A DNA stretch of 64,000 nt from Undaria pinnatifida (lineage: Eukaryota > Sar > Phaeophyceae > Laminariales > Alariaceae): contig JABAKD010000025.1 of NCBI GenBank assembly GCA_012845835.1, positions 2,197,001 to 2,261,000 on the forward strand, read 5' to 3'. The position numbers and the translations under genes are program-made. Shown here in pieces: positions 1 through 11,190 of the stretch; the first letter of the stretch is position 1, and each line of letters opens with the position of its first letter. The notes beneath the pieces are model-generated. The model searched no databases. It was not told the origin of the DNA and saw nothing but the letters and a program-made list of their open reading frames with translations.

Positions 1-3000
1 TAAAACAGTATATTATAAATCTTTGTTCCCGATCAAGGTGAAACTTGGTGGACACCACGTCGTATGCTGAAGATTCTTTAAGAACATGGTCGATATAAGT
101 TTCATTGCCCAATTCGCCACCCAACAACGAGAGATATTACCAAGAATCGATTCCGTGTACCTGGTGGTATCCGACAAAAAGGGATAAAAGTAAAAATGTC
201 TCTGTGCCCAACGCATTTCATGGATTTCGGACATGAAATTTCGACACGTAATTTAGAGCAAGCTTGAAAAAAACTACTGCTGGAAATCGCAAAAAAAGAA
301 AAAAAAATGACGAAATACAGGCGATACAGGCGGCCAAATCCATGATAATAGAAAAAACAGCCAAATAAATGGTGTGTTGATGAGCGTGCTCTGAATCGCG
401 TGTCATAAATTCAGGTCCGAACTCCACAAACTGGGCGGGGCACGGCGACATTGGTTTCTTCACGGCGTCTTAGCCGGCCCAGTTAGTAGTAGTAGACGTC
501 TGCTGCTGCTGCTGCAGCTGTTGCATTCAAATACTAATAATCCAAATTGGAATAATAATCCAGTTGCATCCATAGACTAGTCATACTTACTATGATTAGG
601 GGAAAACACAATCCAAGGAAAATGGGATGGGACACATCTGCCATTATTATAGCAAGTTGCGGGATGGGAGAAATCACGTGCGATATTTTTTGTGTAAATC
701 TTCCGAGTCTCAATGCATGCCTGATAAATGTCTCGTACGCAAAAACGTGAGAGACTTCGCCGAAAGTTTACACTCTATTCCTCCGATTTTGACGGCGTCC
801 TCCTGGGCGTCAAGGCTTCAAAGCAGCAGTTCGTTGGAAACAGATGCTCCGTTTGGGCCAAAAATGAAAACCACGCAGTTACGCCAAGTAGCCGATTTGT
901 CAACCGCGTCGCCACGTTACAGCTCGTGTAGGGTTACTTGTCTTACTGTAAAATATATTGTTGGTACGTGCACAAGCTTTAGTGACGACTTCTCGCGTAT
1001 GATAGCGCGAAACCAGATTCCATGCCTGCTACGCGCGTGATAGTGCAACCTGCTCTATTATTGCCTGCTTCGCGAGTAGGGCGTAGAATACTCTCTCGAA
1101 TATTCCTGGTGTACTTGAAGTTCTCGTGGATGTGCTGCTTATGTGTCGAGGCCTATGTTGGGGTTCTGAAGAAAATTCTCCGCACTTGAAGAAAGTGTAT
1201 ATCCGTGCTCGAATTTTTCAGAAACGCATGGCAAACCTTACGGGACGCGGTCGCCTGGTACCAGTCGGTGTGTAGATCAAAGGACGAGGCTCACTAAATA
1301 ACCATATGTAACGATGCGTATCGGGGTTGTGTCTGTGTGATAAGACCTTCAGAGGCTGGCACCGAGAGTCTGTGAAGATCAGCTGTGAATAAGAGGAAAA
1401 CATGTAATACTTGTTTGGCACGTGGCGCTTGTGCCCAAAAGGTGGAATCCAAGAGATCAAAATGAAAAGAGGTAGTGGGAGAAGACCAAGAAAGCAGGGA
1501 AGAGTATTAACAGAGGAGGAAAAGAGACGAGTAAAAAGTGATGTAGTTGGGGCTGACCGTCACCTGATGACCACGGGGCAATATCAATGCCACGGGAAGA
1601 TGTACTCCTCTACGGGTTGCCGTGCTCGCCGACAGTGCGTCCTACAGTTAAGTTCCTTGCAGCGTTCCCTGCCACGCTGTCCCCCGATACTCACGGCGAA
1701 AGGCTGGTTTCGACTTAAGTATATAGTCTAGACTACAATACACCGGGGATAACGAGCAAGCCGAGTTTCCCCGCGTCTGGAATAGGTACTGCGTTTACTC
1801 ATCATGACATGCGTAGTGTCTCTTATTTCACTGAACGAACCAGTTAGTGGACTAATTACTCCATGTTGCAATACAGCGGACACGTATTGAAACATGTGTA
1901 TGCGAAATAAGATAATTATGTTTCTGTCTAAAAAACCCTTTCGGGGAATCAGGCGGAAAAAACGCTGAATAAAACTGACGATTTCAGCATCCTTCCTTGA
2001 CACGTAGGAACCAGGGCGCTGCTAGATTATTAGGTGTGGCGACGTTATTCACCAACAGACCCCAATGCAAGTACCTCTAGGACATGCGCGCATAGCTTGC
2101 ACTGCCGTGTGCTGCATTCTCGCGCCATCATAGGACGACTTTTATGTATAGTTTGTTTTGTGGCTGGACATGGGCCCAAGAAGGGGATGAGTCGACATTC
2201 GAAACATGATAAATGGTATGCACATGTTTAAAGGAGACATACGATGCCTGAGATACCGCGCTTATACCATAGCCCCCTATGTATCGGGTACAGTGGGTAC
2301 CCCGAATTAACCGTGTCACGACGTTATCCCACACTACTTTCAAGCAGTTTTCCTCCACAAAGGGCATGCGGTTTTGACAGGTAGGTATGGTTCTGGCCAA
2401 AAGTAGTTCTCACACCTAGCCTTGGATTCATCTAACTGTACATTTTGGGCCAAACCGTTCCGACCAATTAAAAGCTCAAGTGTGGAACTAATATTTTCGG
2501 TGGTATGACAACTGTTTTGTGAGAACATTTGCTTTAGGACTACGTAGCGCATGAACAGGTTGGTCGGGTTGCGTGAACGCGTGTATTCGAAGTCGTGTTT
2601 TGGGCGATGATAAATTGATTGAGCTCCTCACGTAAAGAGCTCAGAAAATTCTCAGAACCTGCTGCACCCTTAGCGTGGGATGACTTGTTGAAAGCTGTGT
2701 GGACATAGCAATGCTATGAAGGGTGTCTACATGTCACACCAGGTGTGCAGTTCGGCGGTGACCTACGGGGGTTGTGGGAATTAATGGAGAGTTCGATGTC
2801 ATCTGTGTTTTTTTACGTTTTTAGGGCGGCTCCGGTCGGTCCACCTTTTGGATCGTTATTATGTCCATCACGGAAACCATGAAAATGCCGCATTATTTTA
2901 AGTTGTGCGTTGTTGCTAATCTTTAACTGACCTGACTGAAACCCTTGAATGATTTCGTACGTCAGGATATCCTCTACTTTTACGAGCCTTGCAGAAATCG

Positions 3001-3229
3001 GAAAACCCACATCGAAGGCTTGGAGTGCCTGGCCCTTGTGAAGAGGTGGGTGCCGGTGTATGACGTGGGCGTTCGTTCATGTTTTTTTTAGCTTGCGGTG
3101 TTGAGCTTCTTTGCCTTGCGTTGCCGTAATGTGGTGTCGCTGTTAACTTCGCGAAACAACCATATTACAGGCTGGTTCACGTTAAAAGCCCGAACCTGTC
3201 TCCCCCACGAATGCCGCTCCAACTGAAAA
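1..3229. other. Unassigned decayed intergenic DNA
   Basis: I see no recognisable gene here. A short CTG run lies near 497-520. Two minus-strand frames (2340-2552 and 2813-3010) read like protein fragments with mixed composition, but they carry no motif I can name and are bounded by stops. They could be remnants of a retroelement polyprotein. The rest has stops in every frame at short intervals. Confidence 0.5.
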
Positions 3230-3259
3230 TAGTGGACAATATAGGGAAGTAACAAAGAA

Positions 3260-3540
3260 AAAGTATGGAGCAGGCATGTTGGAACCCCTTAAGAGCAACG
3301 AGATGAAGACGTTGAAAGACGGATTGAAGACAGGATCAGAATGGACCTAGACAGTGCATACCAAAGGGACTTCCTCGTGATAGAAAATGAAAACAATGGT
3401 ATAGAAACGGAAATGCATGTACGCGAAGCGGACGTAGGGATTACTGACCACTGTCTAACATGGACAGAGAGTCAACAGACAAAAGTTATCAACAATAAAC
3501 GAGGTAGAGGAAATTGTACAGATGGAGAATAGATGAACTA
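3260..3540 (+). pseudogene. LINE endonuclease C-terminal remnant
   Basis: The open stretch 3341-3532 contains GITDHCLTW. This fits the terminal (S/T)DH box of the exonuclease-endonuclease-phosphatase fold used by apurinic-like LINE endonucleases to nick target DNA; the His is the catalytic residue of that box. It lies just 5' of the linker and RT of the same element, which is the normal LINE order. The N-terminal two thirds of the domain are not visible. Stops follow at once, so it cannot be functional. Confidence 0.6.
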
Positions 3541-4275
3541 GAAGTGAAAGAAAAACAGCGAGAGCTCCAAGAACAGATGACCAAGAATGCAGAACGTTTC
3601 TCGGAGCTGCTGGAACGCATAGGGTAGACAAGAGAACGATGCGGAACGAAATATTGCAGGATTCGGGATTATGGACGGATGGGAGCAATTGGTCAAGAAC
3701 ACAGCAAAAAATGTAATAGGGAAGAAATTGATACTATTTTCAGAACAGTAGAATGCTGGGAGGAGGAAGTAAAAGAGGCCATAAGAGTAAGGAGAGAGAC
3801 GTACGCAAGGTATACATCGACTAAAACTACGGCAGGATGGGAGGGGTATGCTACAGCTAGAAAAAATGTAAAGCAGATCGTGTAGTGGAGAAGAAAGGAT
3901 TATGAACATATGCACGTACCTGGAAATTAATACTACGAAACAAAGGAAGAGATTGATGGAGGGATGAAGCAGATGTGGGTGCGGACGAAAGGGATACTGG
4001 GTCAACAAGCAGGTGAGGCAGACACGGGAATAGCTACATCAAGGGTCCAGAACGGTAAAGGGCTGGTAACTCAAAGGGGAAGAGGGACGTACTTGCAGAA
4101 CATCACCGCAAACCAGGAACGCCCACAGACAAGGAATCGTTCGACGAAAAATTCGAGAAGCACATCAACGTGTGGACAGGCGGACGTAGGTGCGTCAGAA
4201 AGAGAAGACCGGGGTTCAGACGGATTACAGAAAGAGTTCACAAGAGAACAGGCAATTAAATATGTGCGTAGCTGA
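3540..4275 (+). pseudogene. LINE linker between endonuclease and RT
   Basis: Charged, helical-looking sequence continues across several frames. Examples are the piece at 3679-3885, with a WEEEVKEAIRVRRETYARYT-type run, and the frame at 3964-4275. Composition (Glu/Lys/Arg-rich, aromatic-poor) and position between the endonuclease box and RT block 1 identify it as the linker of the same LINE. Several stops interrupt it. Confidence 0.55.
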
Positions 4276-4476
4276 AGTCAGCAAAAGAATGGCAGTAGGG
4301 GCAGCGAAAACGGACCATGGGACTTTATGAAGTACGGGGGAGAAGGTGTGCTTGCCATGATGTTGTATAATTGGATATGGAAAAACGAGCACGCACCTAA
4401 GAGAGTAAACTCATTCTAGAAAGGAGCTAAGGCTGCCTCGGGGAAGTACCGAGGGATAACGCTGTTAACCATCGGG

Positions 4477-4830
4477 TTTTTTTAGAAAGCAAACCAATTG
4501 TGTACAACTCCAAAAAAAATTGACAGTCCTGTGGGGCTGTACAGCAGCTATCGAATGAGCTGTCGCTCAGGACCTGGAAGTCCTCGGCATCACCTCGGTA
4601 GCCAGCATCTAGAGAAATCACAATAAAGCCAGCGTATATCGCTTTTTGCGCCCACCCGAAGGCACGAGATGGAGCATGACCGTTCTGACGAGCTCCTATC
4701 ACAGGGTTGGCCAAGGGGTTTCGCAGGATTATTTCGGTTCTCTGATACACCACATGGTTCTGGAGATAACGCTTGGTTCTCATTTTAGGCTACGTTCCCA
4801 TTTTTCTGAAAACTCTTTTTAATAGGCAAA
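4477..4830 (-). mobile_element. Insertion in the RT gene, retroposed-looking, with A-tract
   Basis: The LINE frame stops matching after ATCGGG (4471-4476) and resumes at ACATTCTGTAAG (about 4833), so about 350 bp was inserted. On the minus strand the insert ends in a run of seven A at its LINE junction (4477-4483), as a retroposed copy would. A minus-strand frame of 118 codons (4427-4783) runs through most of it and into the LINE. Its sequence is not repetitive and resembles no family I can name. A target duplication is not clear. Confidence 0.5.
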
Positions 4831-5071
4831 CATAACATTCTGTAAGATTTTGAACGATATAATGAGAACAATGCTGGAGAAGTAAGGACGAAAATATAGG
4901 CGAAGGGACAGCAGGATTTAGGCCAAACCGTAGTTGCGTAGGCCATGGTTACACGTTAGGTAAATAGTTCAAGTTAGGAAAGACGCCGGGCTAACTACGT
5001 ACTGTTTCTTCCTAGATCTACAGAAGACCTATGACACATTATGGAGGACTGGGTTGTGGAAAAATATTATA

Positions 5072-5180
5072 AAAATTATAATAAACTCCAGCTGTGAGAT
5101 CGAGGATTTTGTCGAAACTCATCTTTGCAAGCTGTGTGTGATACTCCGATCGCGCGCATTACGAGTTGTGTGTCCTCATA
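5072..5180 (-). repeat. LINE 3'-UTR fragment inserted in the LINE RT gene
   Basis: The stretch beginning CTCCAGCTGTGAGATCGAGG and ending GTGTGTCCTCAT is the reverse complement of the extreme 3' end of the LINE family seen complete at 18.1-18.7, 42.3-42.8 and 61.3-61.8 kb. It breaks the RT between LWRTGLWKN and MWGIGIRGKMW. It is a very short, strongly 5'-truncated later insertion of the same family, in opposite orientation. Confidence 0.75.
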
Positions 5181-5579
5181 GATGTGGGGAATTGGGATCA
5201 GAGGAAAGATGTGGAGAATGATCAAAAATATGACGAAATGCGCCAGACGTGTTGTGATGCTGGACGGAGAAATATCGAAATATTATGTTGATATTTTACA
5301 AGGAGTTGCACAGGGATGCACACTACCACCCAACCTAGATTCAAGGTATATATTAAGGGCATGTTGGCAGCAGTCGAAGCAGCAAAGCAAGGAGTCATGA
5401 TGAGGGGAGATACGGTGTCAGGGTTGATGTTCGCGGATGATTTGGTGGGGATATCAGAAACACCCGACCGAGAGACTGCTGAAACAAATAGAGGAAGCAC
5501 TTGAGTACGCTATTAATAGGAAATGGACAGTGACAGCGAACGCGAACAAATGCGCAGTAAGCAGTTGTATGTAAGGAAG

Positions 5580-7131
5580 ACATTATGGTGAATCCGGTAA
5601 ATTTGTGGTGGAAGTGGGGAGAAGATGAACTACCGATCGTAGACCAGTATACGTACCTTGGCGTAGATCTCTCAAAGGACTAGTTTTGATATACACACAG
5701 AGAGAAAGTAACAGGAAAGGGTAAGTCACAAGTAGGACAGATGGATGCGATCCTAACAGACTCGCACCTTACTTACCACTAGGATTGAAATATGGATTCT
5801 CTGATGAATGCGATTGCTCCAAAATTGGAGTATGCAGGAAACATATAAGAAGAGAACGCGAAGTTCGAAAAACAACTGGAAACAGTGCAGATGACAGCAG
5901 CTAAAGCTTTAGTCTACTAGGATGCTCAAGTACGACGAGTAATACAATATTAAGAGCAGAACTAGGAATGTACCCATCTAAAACAAGCACGAAAACAAGT
6001 GAAGATGTGAGAAACTTTAAAGTTAAAATGTCAATAAAGTAAAGTAAAGAATACGCCAGGAACAACGTTGCCAGCCACAGGTAGTTGATAGGGCTGTGTG
6101 GGATAAAATAACAAAAGGACGAGCTGGAATACGATGGGAGAACGCAGTCGAGAAGATATGGAAGGATTTAGGGGCAGAACAAGAAGAGGTACTGTCTATA
6201 GAGAAGTTGGGCGAGTTCAAGACAGAATTAGAAGAGAAAATAGAAGAGTGGGAAAGGATAGCGATAAGACGTAAGGTGAAAGAGGAGAAGCACTTATAGA
6301 TATACAGGGGATTGAGGGAAGTTGGTGGAAGATATTGGAAAAAAACGTATCTGCACGGCCCAATGGACTACGCGAAAGAGCTGAAACTGCGAGTTCGTGT
6401 AGGGGACCTAGACCTACTAAGAAGAAGAAATAGTTCAACCAGTAGTCGGGAGGAGAAGGACGCGGCTACGAATACGTGCCCGTGTAGCACAAAAACATAC
6501 TAGAGAGTAAGACCCGCAAAGTAGAAGAAAGAATTAGTTTTTTACCAGTAGTCAGGAGGAGGAGGACTCGGATACGAATACGTGTCCGTGTAGCACAATA
6601 ACATACTGGAGAGTAAGACCCACATAGTAGGAGAATGTGATATATGCAAGGAGGAACGGTATGCGTTGGAAATATGACATTCCGGGTGGCTATCTCCACC
6701 GAAACTGACCCTCAGGGGACAGGCCGGGTCGACATACACACGCATCCGTATACAACGGCAGCATGCGCTGCCGGGGTTGTAACGAAGACCACTGATAGGG
6801 ACAGCTTTCGCTATACCTACGATGGGACCCGAAGGGTGCGCCAGCTAGCACTAGGCTGCGAAAGCAACTGAGTTAAATCGACACACGACGCGTATGAAAA
6901 TACGTGGAAGTGTGGTGAGCCAAAGCTTTAGTTTTCCCCATCCGCCGGAGGATAAAAAAAGAAAAAGTATGCGTTAGAGGAGAATATTATATATTAAACG
7001 GATGTGACAAGGAAGAGTTCGGTAGATTAGAGAGTAGCGAGAAAGGGATCGGTATCCTAGGAGATAGATGGTGGCCGCCGACATCGAAACAGGACGAGGA
7101 TGGGACAATCGAAGAGTTTCTATGTGTGATA
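5580..7131 (+). pseudogene. LINE C-terminal region (thumb to Cys-rich motif)
   Basis: After FADD the reading continues through pieces such as the frame at 6096-6299 (MWDKITKGRAGIRWENAVEK) and 6312-6503, ending in a Cys-rich TNTCPCST motif typical of the C-terminal zinc knuckle of this kind of LINE. A block of about 105 bp covering the Cys motif is duplicated in tandem (about 6437-6541 and 6545-6640). The SINE at 6671-6966 and the element at 7132-8184 interrupt the tail. Coding resumes briefly after 8185. Confidence 0.7.
6671..6966 (+). mobile_element. SINE-like retroposon, full copy with A-rich tail
   Basis: A 296 bp insertion in the LINE tail is flanked by GTATGCGTTGGA (6659-6670) and GTATGCGTTAGA (6967-6978), a 12 bp target duplication with one mismatch. 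The insert ends in CCGCCGGAGGATAAAAAAAG plus more A, a retroposon-type tail. Its 3' half recurs at 9228-9350 (with a long pure A-tail) and on the minus strand near 16112-16170. It has no ORF of note. I cannot assign its head to a tRNA with confidence. Confidence 0.75.
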
Positions 7132-8184
7132 CTTCCTCTGTATCATAAGTCTAGTCCGCCACGTGCTTGTAGTAGTAAAGATACGTACACGTTGACGTTT
7201 AGCCTTTGGCCGGATGCGTTGGAAAGGCAAGACACATGCAAAGCTGGCTAAAAAAAGAAGAAAAAAATCGAAGACCATGTTATACACTGAAATTAGGTCA
7301 AAATATGCCCATTTTGGCCTGTTTTGAGAATTGTTTTGAGAACGTTTTCTAGATTTTTTTGAGAATTTTTCTCGAATTCGTGAGATAAGTCGTGGTTACC
7401 TTGCAATATTTTGTTGGGGACGTTGGAGAAGGTGGTGAAATACTTCGAAGTACGACAAGGAGGCTTTCGAGAGGGCTTACGCCTGGATGGCATCGAGTCC
7501 CAGCGACGACGAGGACGACTATTTATAGTTGGCATTTTTCCCCCCGACACCAACAGACGCTTTTTCTCCCCGCAAGTGTCTTGGCTTTACCCCCAAGTGT
7601 CTTGGTTTTAGTGTGGAACCCCAAAGTGTCTCATTTTTAGTGTGGGTTCACTATTATACTGCTTCGAGTATAGGGGGACGCGACGTGGGTCGTTGAGTAG
7701 GGGGGGGGGGGGATTCAGGCCCTACTCTGTTGTTTTTTTGCCCCGCAAATGTCTTGGTTTTAGTGTGGGATCCCCAGGTGTCTTGGTTTAGTGTGGACCC
7801 CAAAGTGTCTTGAATTTAGTGTGTAGGTCACTATCAATATGGTTTTAGTATAGGGGACGTATTGTGGATGGCTGAGTCTAGGCGGGGTTAGCTTTAGGGT
7901 TGGGGATAATTCTTGGGTTTTTTGGGGGGGGGTTAGGCTTAGTGCCCTACGTACCATTAATTTCACCCCACCCCCCAGAAACGGGCAAAATATGGCCGTT
8001 TTTGGGCCGACTTAAAGTTTTCCGGCCGTTCAGTCGCATGGTTTAAGCACCAGCTTTAAATCAAGAAAAAACTTTTGCTTGCTCAAAAAACGCCGTAGTA
8101 TTCAACAAAAATAACGAAAAACAGATCGGATACCGTTAAGGTGGCGTTTAAACCTAACAGACCAGACTTATGATACAGAGGAAG
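7132..8184. mobile_element. Stowaway-like (Tc1/mariner-type) non-autonomous element
   Basis: The element starts CTTCCTCTGTATCATAAGTC and ends in the exact reverse complement, GACTTATGATACAGAGGAAG. It is flanked by TA (7130-7131 and 8185-8186). Removing it rejoins the LINE sequence. The CTTCCTCTGT start and TA target duplication resemble Stowaway MITEs of the Tc1/mariner superfamily. It is 1053 bp long with no transposase motif. Inside, a segment with the recurring phrase TGTCTTGGTTTTAGTGTGG appears twice (about 7565-7690 and 7745-7870). Confidence 0.8.
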
Positions 8185-8320
8185 TATATGGAAGAAGCAT
8201 ATTGAGCGCCAGATTATTGAAGGTGTCTCTCTTAGGAGTAGGAACGGTGCTCCGTCTCGAAAGGGATTCGTGACCAATGGTCACATGACTGAGGCGAGCA
8301 AGAAATGAGTACCCCCCCCC
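8185..8320 (+). repeat. LINE 3' coding end and start of C-rich 3'-UTR
   Basis: TATGGAAGAAGCATATTGAG through GCAAGAAATGAGTACC matches the block at 58915-59045, where it also precedes the C-rich tract. It is the continuation of LINE copy A after the Stowaway-like insertion. A pure C run and a short CA run (about 8311-8340) follow. Confidence 0.75.
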
Positions 8321-8462
8321 CCCCCCACACACACACACACGAATGCCGCTGGCTGTACCCAGTCAAACGGGAATATTTGGTATCATCCTGGCCCCGTTGA
8401 CCAGTGGAAGAGGGTGACAAGGCCACAACGTATCTTACTCATTTTTTAACTCAGAAGTCCAC

Positions 8463-8719
8463 ATGTCCACGCCGTTTTTCGGAGGTTAATTTTTGCGCAG
8501 GTGTTCAACATGCCCATCCCAAGGCGCGACCTCCAGCGGTTTTTTCCTTTCTTTTTCGGCGAATGTTTGGTCTAAGATCGTCCACATATTTTATTCCAAA
8601 AATTCTTGACTGACGAAAAATCAGTCAAGACTAAAAAACGACAGGTGAGGTCTTCGCAACGGCGCACAGAAAACATGTGCAAAATGTCACGGACATAATC
8701 GAAAAAACGGCGTGGACAT
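8463..8719. mobile_element. Candidate foldback MITE with central hairpin
   Basis: ATGTCCACGCCGTTTTTCGG at 8463 is mirrored by CGAAAAAACGGCGTGGACAT ending at 8719. The sequence between is partly palindromic. Its centre has a strong hairpin (TTCTTGACTGA ... TCAGTCAAGAC, about 8602-8630). No clear target duplication flanks it, so boundaries and class are uncertain. Confidence 0.4.
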
Positions 8720-9227
8720 TCGTCGGGGTACATGTACGAATACGTGTCGGGTTTTTAACTTGAACCAGCCTATACGTACTCGTCACACACATGTTGTTGT
8801 TGTCACATCAACTCGTACAATCAAGTCCGCGGTCACAGGACAGGCTCCAGTCGCTCTGGAGCTGAGGAACACCCCCAGGGGGAAAACACAAACAAACCAA
8901 AGGTGGTATAGTACTCGCAAATATCACAGCTGACGCAATTCATGACACCGCCGGACACAAATAAAGAGTGAAATCGGGAGTCAGCCTACGATGTGCCAGG
9001 TCCATGCTGGTGCATACGTCTCACTGCTCGCGCCTGGAAAAAGAAATACAACGCTTGCCACCCAGCAAATACTACCACGAATATATTACGCGTAGTACCC
9101 ATCACTTACTTGGCATACGCACATCAGATGCAAGTCAATTGGAAGCAAGGAACAAACAAAGGAAAATAAAGGGAAGGAAAAGTAAGGAAAGAAGGTGAAA
9201 AAGGAAAGAACAGAAATATCTAGACAA

Positions 9228-9350
9228 GACAGCTGCGAAAGCAACTGAATTAAATCGACACACGACGCGTATGAAAATACGTGGAAGTGTGGTAAGCTAA
9301 AGCTTTATTTTTCCCCATCCGCCGGAGGAAAAAAAAAAAAAAAAAAAAAA
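9228..9350 (+). mobile_element. SINE-like retroposon, 5'-truncated copy with long A-tail
   Basis: AGCTGCGAAAGCAACTGAAT through CCCCATCCGCCGGAGG matches the 3' half of the SINE at 6671-6966 and is followed by a run of more than 20 A. The 5' half is missing. This second copy with an independent A-tail confirms the family as a retroposon. Confidence 0.75.
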
Positions 9351-10866
9351 AGCAAGCAAGTGAAGACAAGGCAAGAAGGGGAAGCAAGGGAAGGAAAGAG
9401 AAAAAACGTCATACTAGGAGACCCTAGGAGATGAATATAAAGACGGCATTAGGCTCATAGATAAAGAGTATCAAGTGCATCATCAACGAAACTGGGGAGA
9501 GAACGCAACACGGCGAAGAAGTCAGGGCGGCCTTACGCTAACATGTGACGGCCATTGGAAAGCTCACAAATTTCAACACGATAATGGCCAGACCCAGACT
9601 GAAGCCTCTTGGACAGGACCCCCCCCTTCACTTCCCTCACCCCCCTCCCCCCTCTCCCCCTCCCCCCCCTCCACCCTCCACCCTCCACCCTCCACCCCCC
9701 ACCCTCCACCCTCTCCCCGGCCGCTTACAATGCCGATGGTGGATGGCGCTGGCGCGGCCTTTGCGCGTCGCTCTGCAGCTCTGCGTCTTTGCGTCCCATG
9801 CCATTTCCGCATAAACAACTCGGATTCCCCCTCTACCCGTCGAAACCATCTGCCGGCCTTCTAAGCAGCCTTTCGCCAACCTTCGAATTTCATCCCAAAG
9901 ACCGAGATATCCTTCTTCAGATGCACCAACCATACGCAGTACGGGGTGCCATATTTGTTTGCATTCCGCAGATAGTTGATGTCGCAGGAGATTTTTTTCA
10001 TGTGGGAAATTTAGGATAATTGACGAGCTGACTCAGAAACTCCAAGCAGGCTCGGGTCCTTGAGACGCCTTTTGTCGAACTCGCACGCACTTGACGCATG
10101 ACTAAAATACGAACATGGGCAAACAACGTTGGGCCTGCTATCTAAACATCTCTCCACGGCAATTGCTACTCTGATTTCTCCATCGTCCTCGGTCTTAGCT
10201 GCTGCATCTAGTACCTGATAAATACCTGCCGGGGAGAGTGTCTTGCATAGTGCATACCCTGCAAGTGCGTGCCGTGCCTGGTGCATACCGTGTGCGCAAA
10301 CGTTTGCTTGGCTGCACTCACCTGTGTGATACTGCAGAGGACTCTACGTCAGCGAAATCTCAGTTTTCACCGGTCTTTCACGGGCGTATTTTCAAGTGGT
10401 CCCGAGAGTATATGTCTACGAGGCATACTACGGCTACACGACCCTAAACCATACCATAGAACGTGCCACATATCTGTTTTCCGAGTAGTAAGACCGTCGA
10501 ACATATATCGGGGTGTGTTGTTCTATTCACCTAGAAGATGAAGCTAGGTAAAACCTGCCTCTGAGTAACCAGCAGCATTTTCCGTTCGCTAGATGTACCA
10601 GATGCAGCTGTACACCGGCAGTTAAACAAACAACATTCGCAAGAGCCGTTTTTATCCCTGGCGAGGAAGTACCCAATCCGACCATTGAGTTGAAAATGTA
10701 TGTATAATATTTCCCTCTTCAAATATTCGAAGCAGAAGAAAAAACAGCGCTCACTTGCGTCGTAGGCAATGCGGAAAGCCGATGGCATCAATTCAGTATG
10801 CGATGGCCTCGAGAGTATTCGCGACGCCATGTCGCCCGGCTTGTTCCACCCTCCCCCACCTAGGGT
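9350..10866. other. No clear gene; one possible minus-strand exon
   Basis: Most of this stretch shows no supported feature apart from the C/T tract. On the minus strand around 10230-10130, the sequence after an acceptor-like CCCCGGCAG reads YQVLDAAAKTEDDGEIRVA and on. This looks protein-like and could be one exon. No family is recognised and no neighbouring exon was found. Confidence 0.3.
9613..9720. repeat. CCCTCC/CCACC low-complexity tract
   Basis: A strongly strand-asymmetric C/T-rich tract is built from CCCTCCACC-type units. It produces long proline/serine-rich frames in all three plus-strand phases, which I do not regard as genes. Confidence 0.85.
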
Positions 10867-10884
10867 GATTTTTTCAGGGCCTTT

Positions 10885-11190
10885 CACGGGTCGGGTCAAA
10901 TCTCGCGGGTCGGGTCGGGTCGGGTCGGGTCAGCTGACCCGACCCGACCCGCGAGATTTTCGAGACGTCTTGACCCGACCCGACCCGACCCGCGAGATTT
11001 TGAAAACCTCTTGACCCGACCCGACCCGACCCGCGAGATATTCGAGACGTCTTGACCCGACCCGACCCGACCCGCGAGATTTTGAAATCGTCCTGACCCG
11101 ACCCGACCCGACCCGCGACAATCCTGGTGACCAGCGAGATTCGGGTCGTCTGGCGGGTCACGTTAACTCGACCCGTGACATTTCTCACGG
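10885..11190. repeat. Subterminal GGGTC/GACCC array, left end of hAT copy 1
   Basis: Tandem units of about 40 bp alternate a triple GACCC-type block with a GCGAGATTTT spacer. The array flips orientation near 10930, at GTCGGGTCAGCTGACCCGAC. Such arrays just inside the ends are where hAT transposases usually bind; that role is inferred here. Confidence 0.85.

Larger units (their letters stand above)
4299..5580 (+). pseudogene. LINE reverse transcriptase domain (broken)
   Basis: RT blocks are recognisable in order across frames. About 4320-4400 reads KYGGEG..LYNWIWKN. About 4435-4470 reads GKYRGITLL, the conserved block before the palm. About 4920-4960 reads AGFRPNRSC. About 5005-5055 reads CFFLDLQKTYDTLWR, the first catalytic Asp box. 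About 5290-5340 reads DILQGVAQGCTLPPN. About 5425-5450 reads GLMFADDLVGI, the FADD catalytic pair. The domain copies element RNA at a nicked target. Here it is interrupted by two insertions (about 4477-4830 and 5072-5180) and by stops, so it is inactive. Confidence 0.85.
3230..8330 (+). mobile_element. Decayed LINE (non-LTR retrotransposon), copy A, heavily interrupted
   Basis: A degenerate non-LTR element can be followed in order: the end of an endonuclease domain, a charged linker, a reverse transcriptase with FADD, and a C-terminal region with a Cys-rich CPC motif. The 3' coding end is recognised at about 8178-8310, because the same stretch recurs at 58915-59045 in the second LINE copy, followed there by the typical 3'-UTR. 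Later insertions split the copy near 4477-4830, 5072-5180, 6671-6966 and 7132-8184. There are many stops and frame changes, so it is a dead copy. The 5' end (5'-UTR, ORF1, most of the endonuclease) was not found upstream, so it is probably 5'-truncated. Confidence 0.85.

Noticed and set aside
9475-10019. Proline/serine-rich plus-strand frames
   Set aside because: Three phases are open at once over the CCCTCCACC tract, a sign of low complexity and not of coding.
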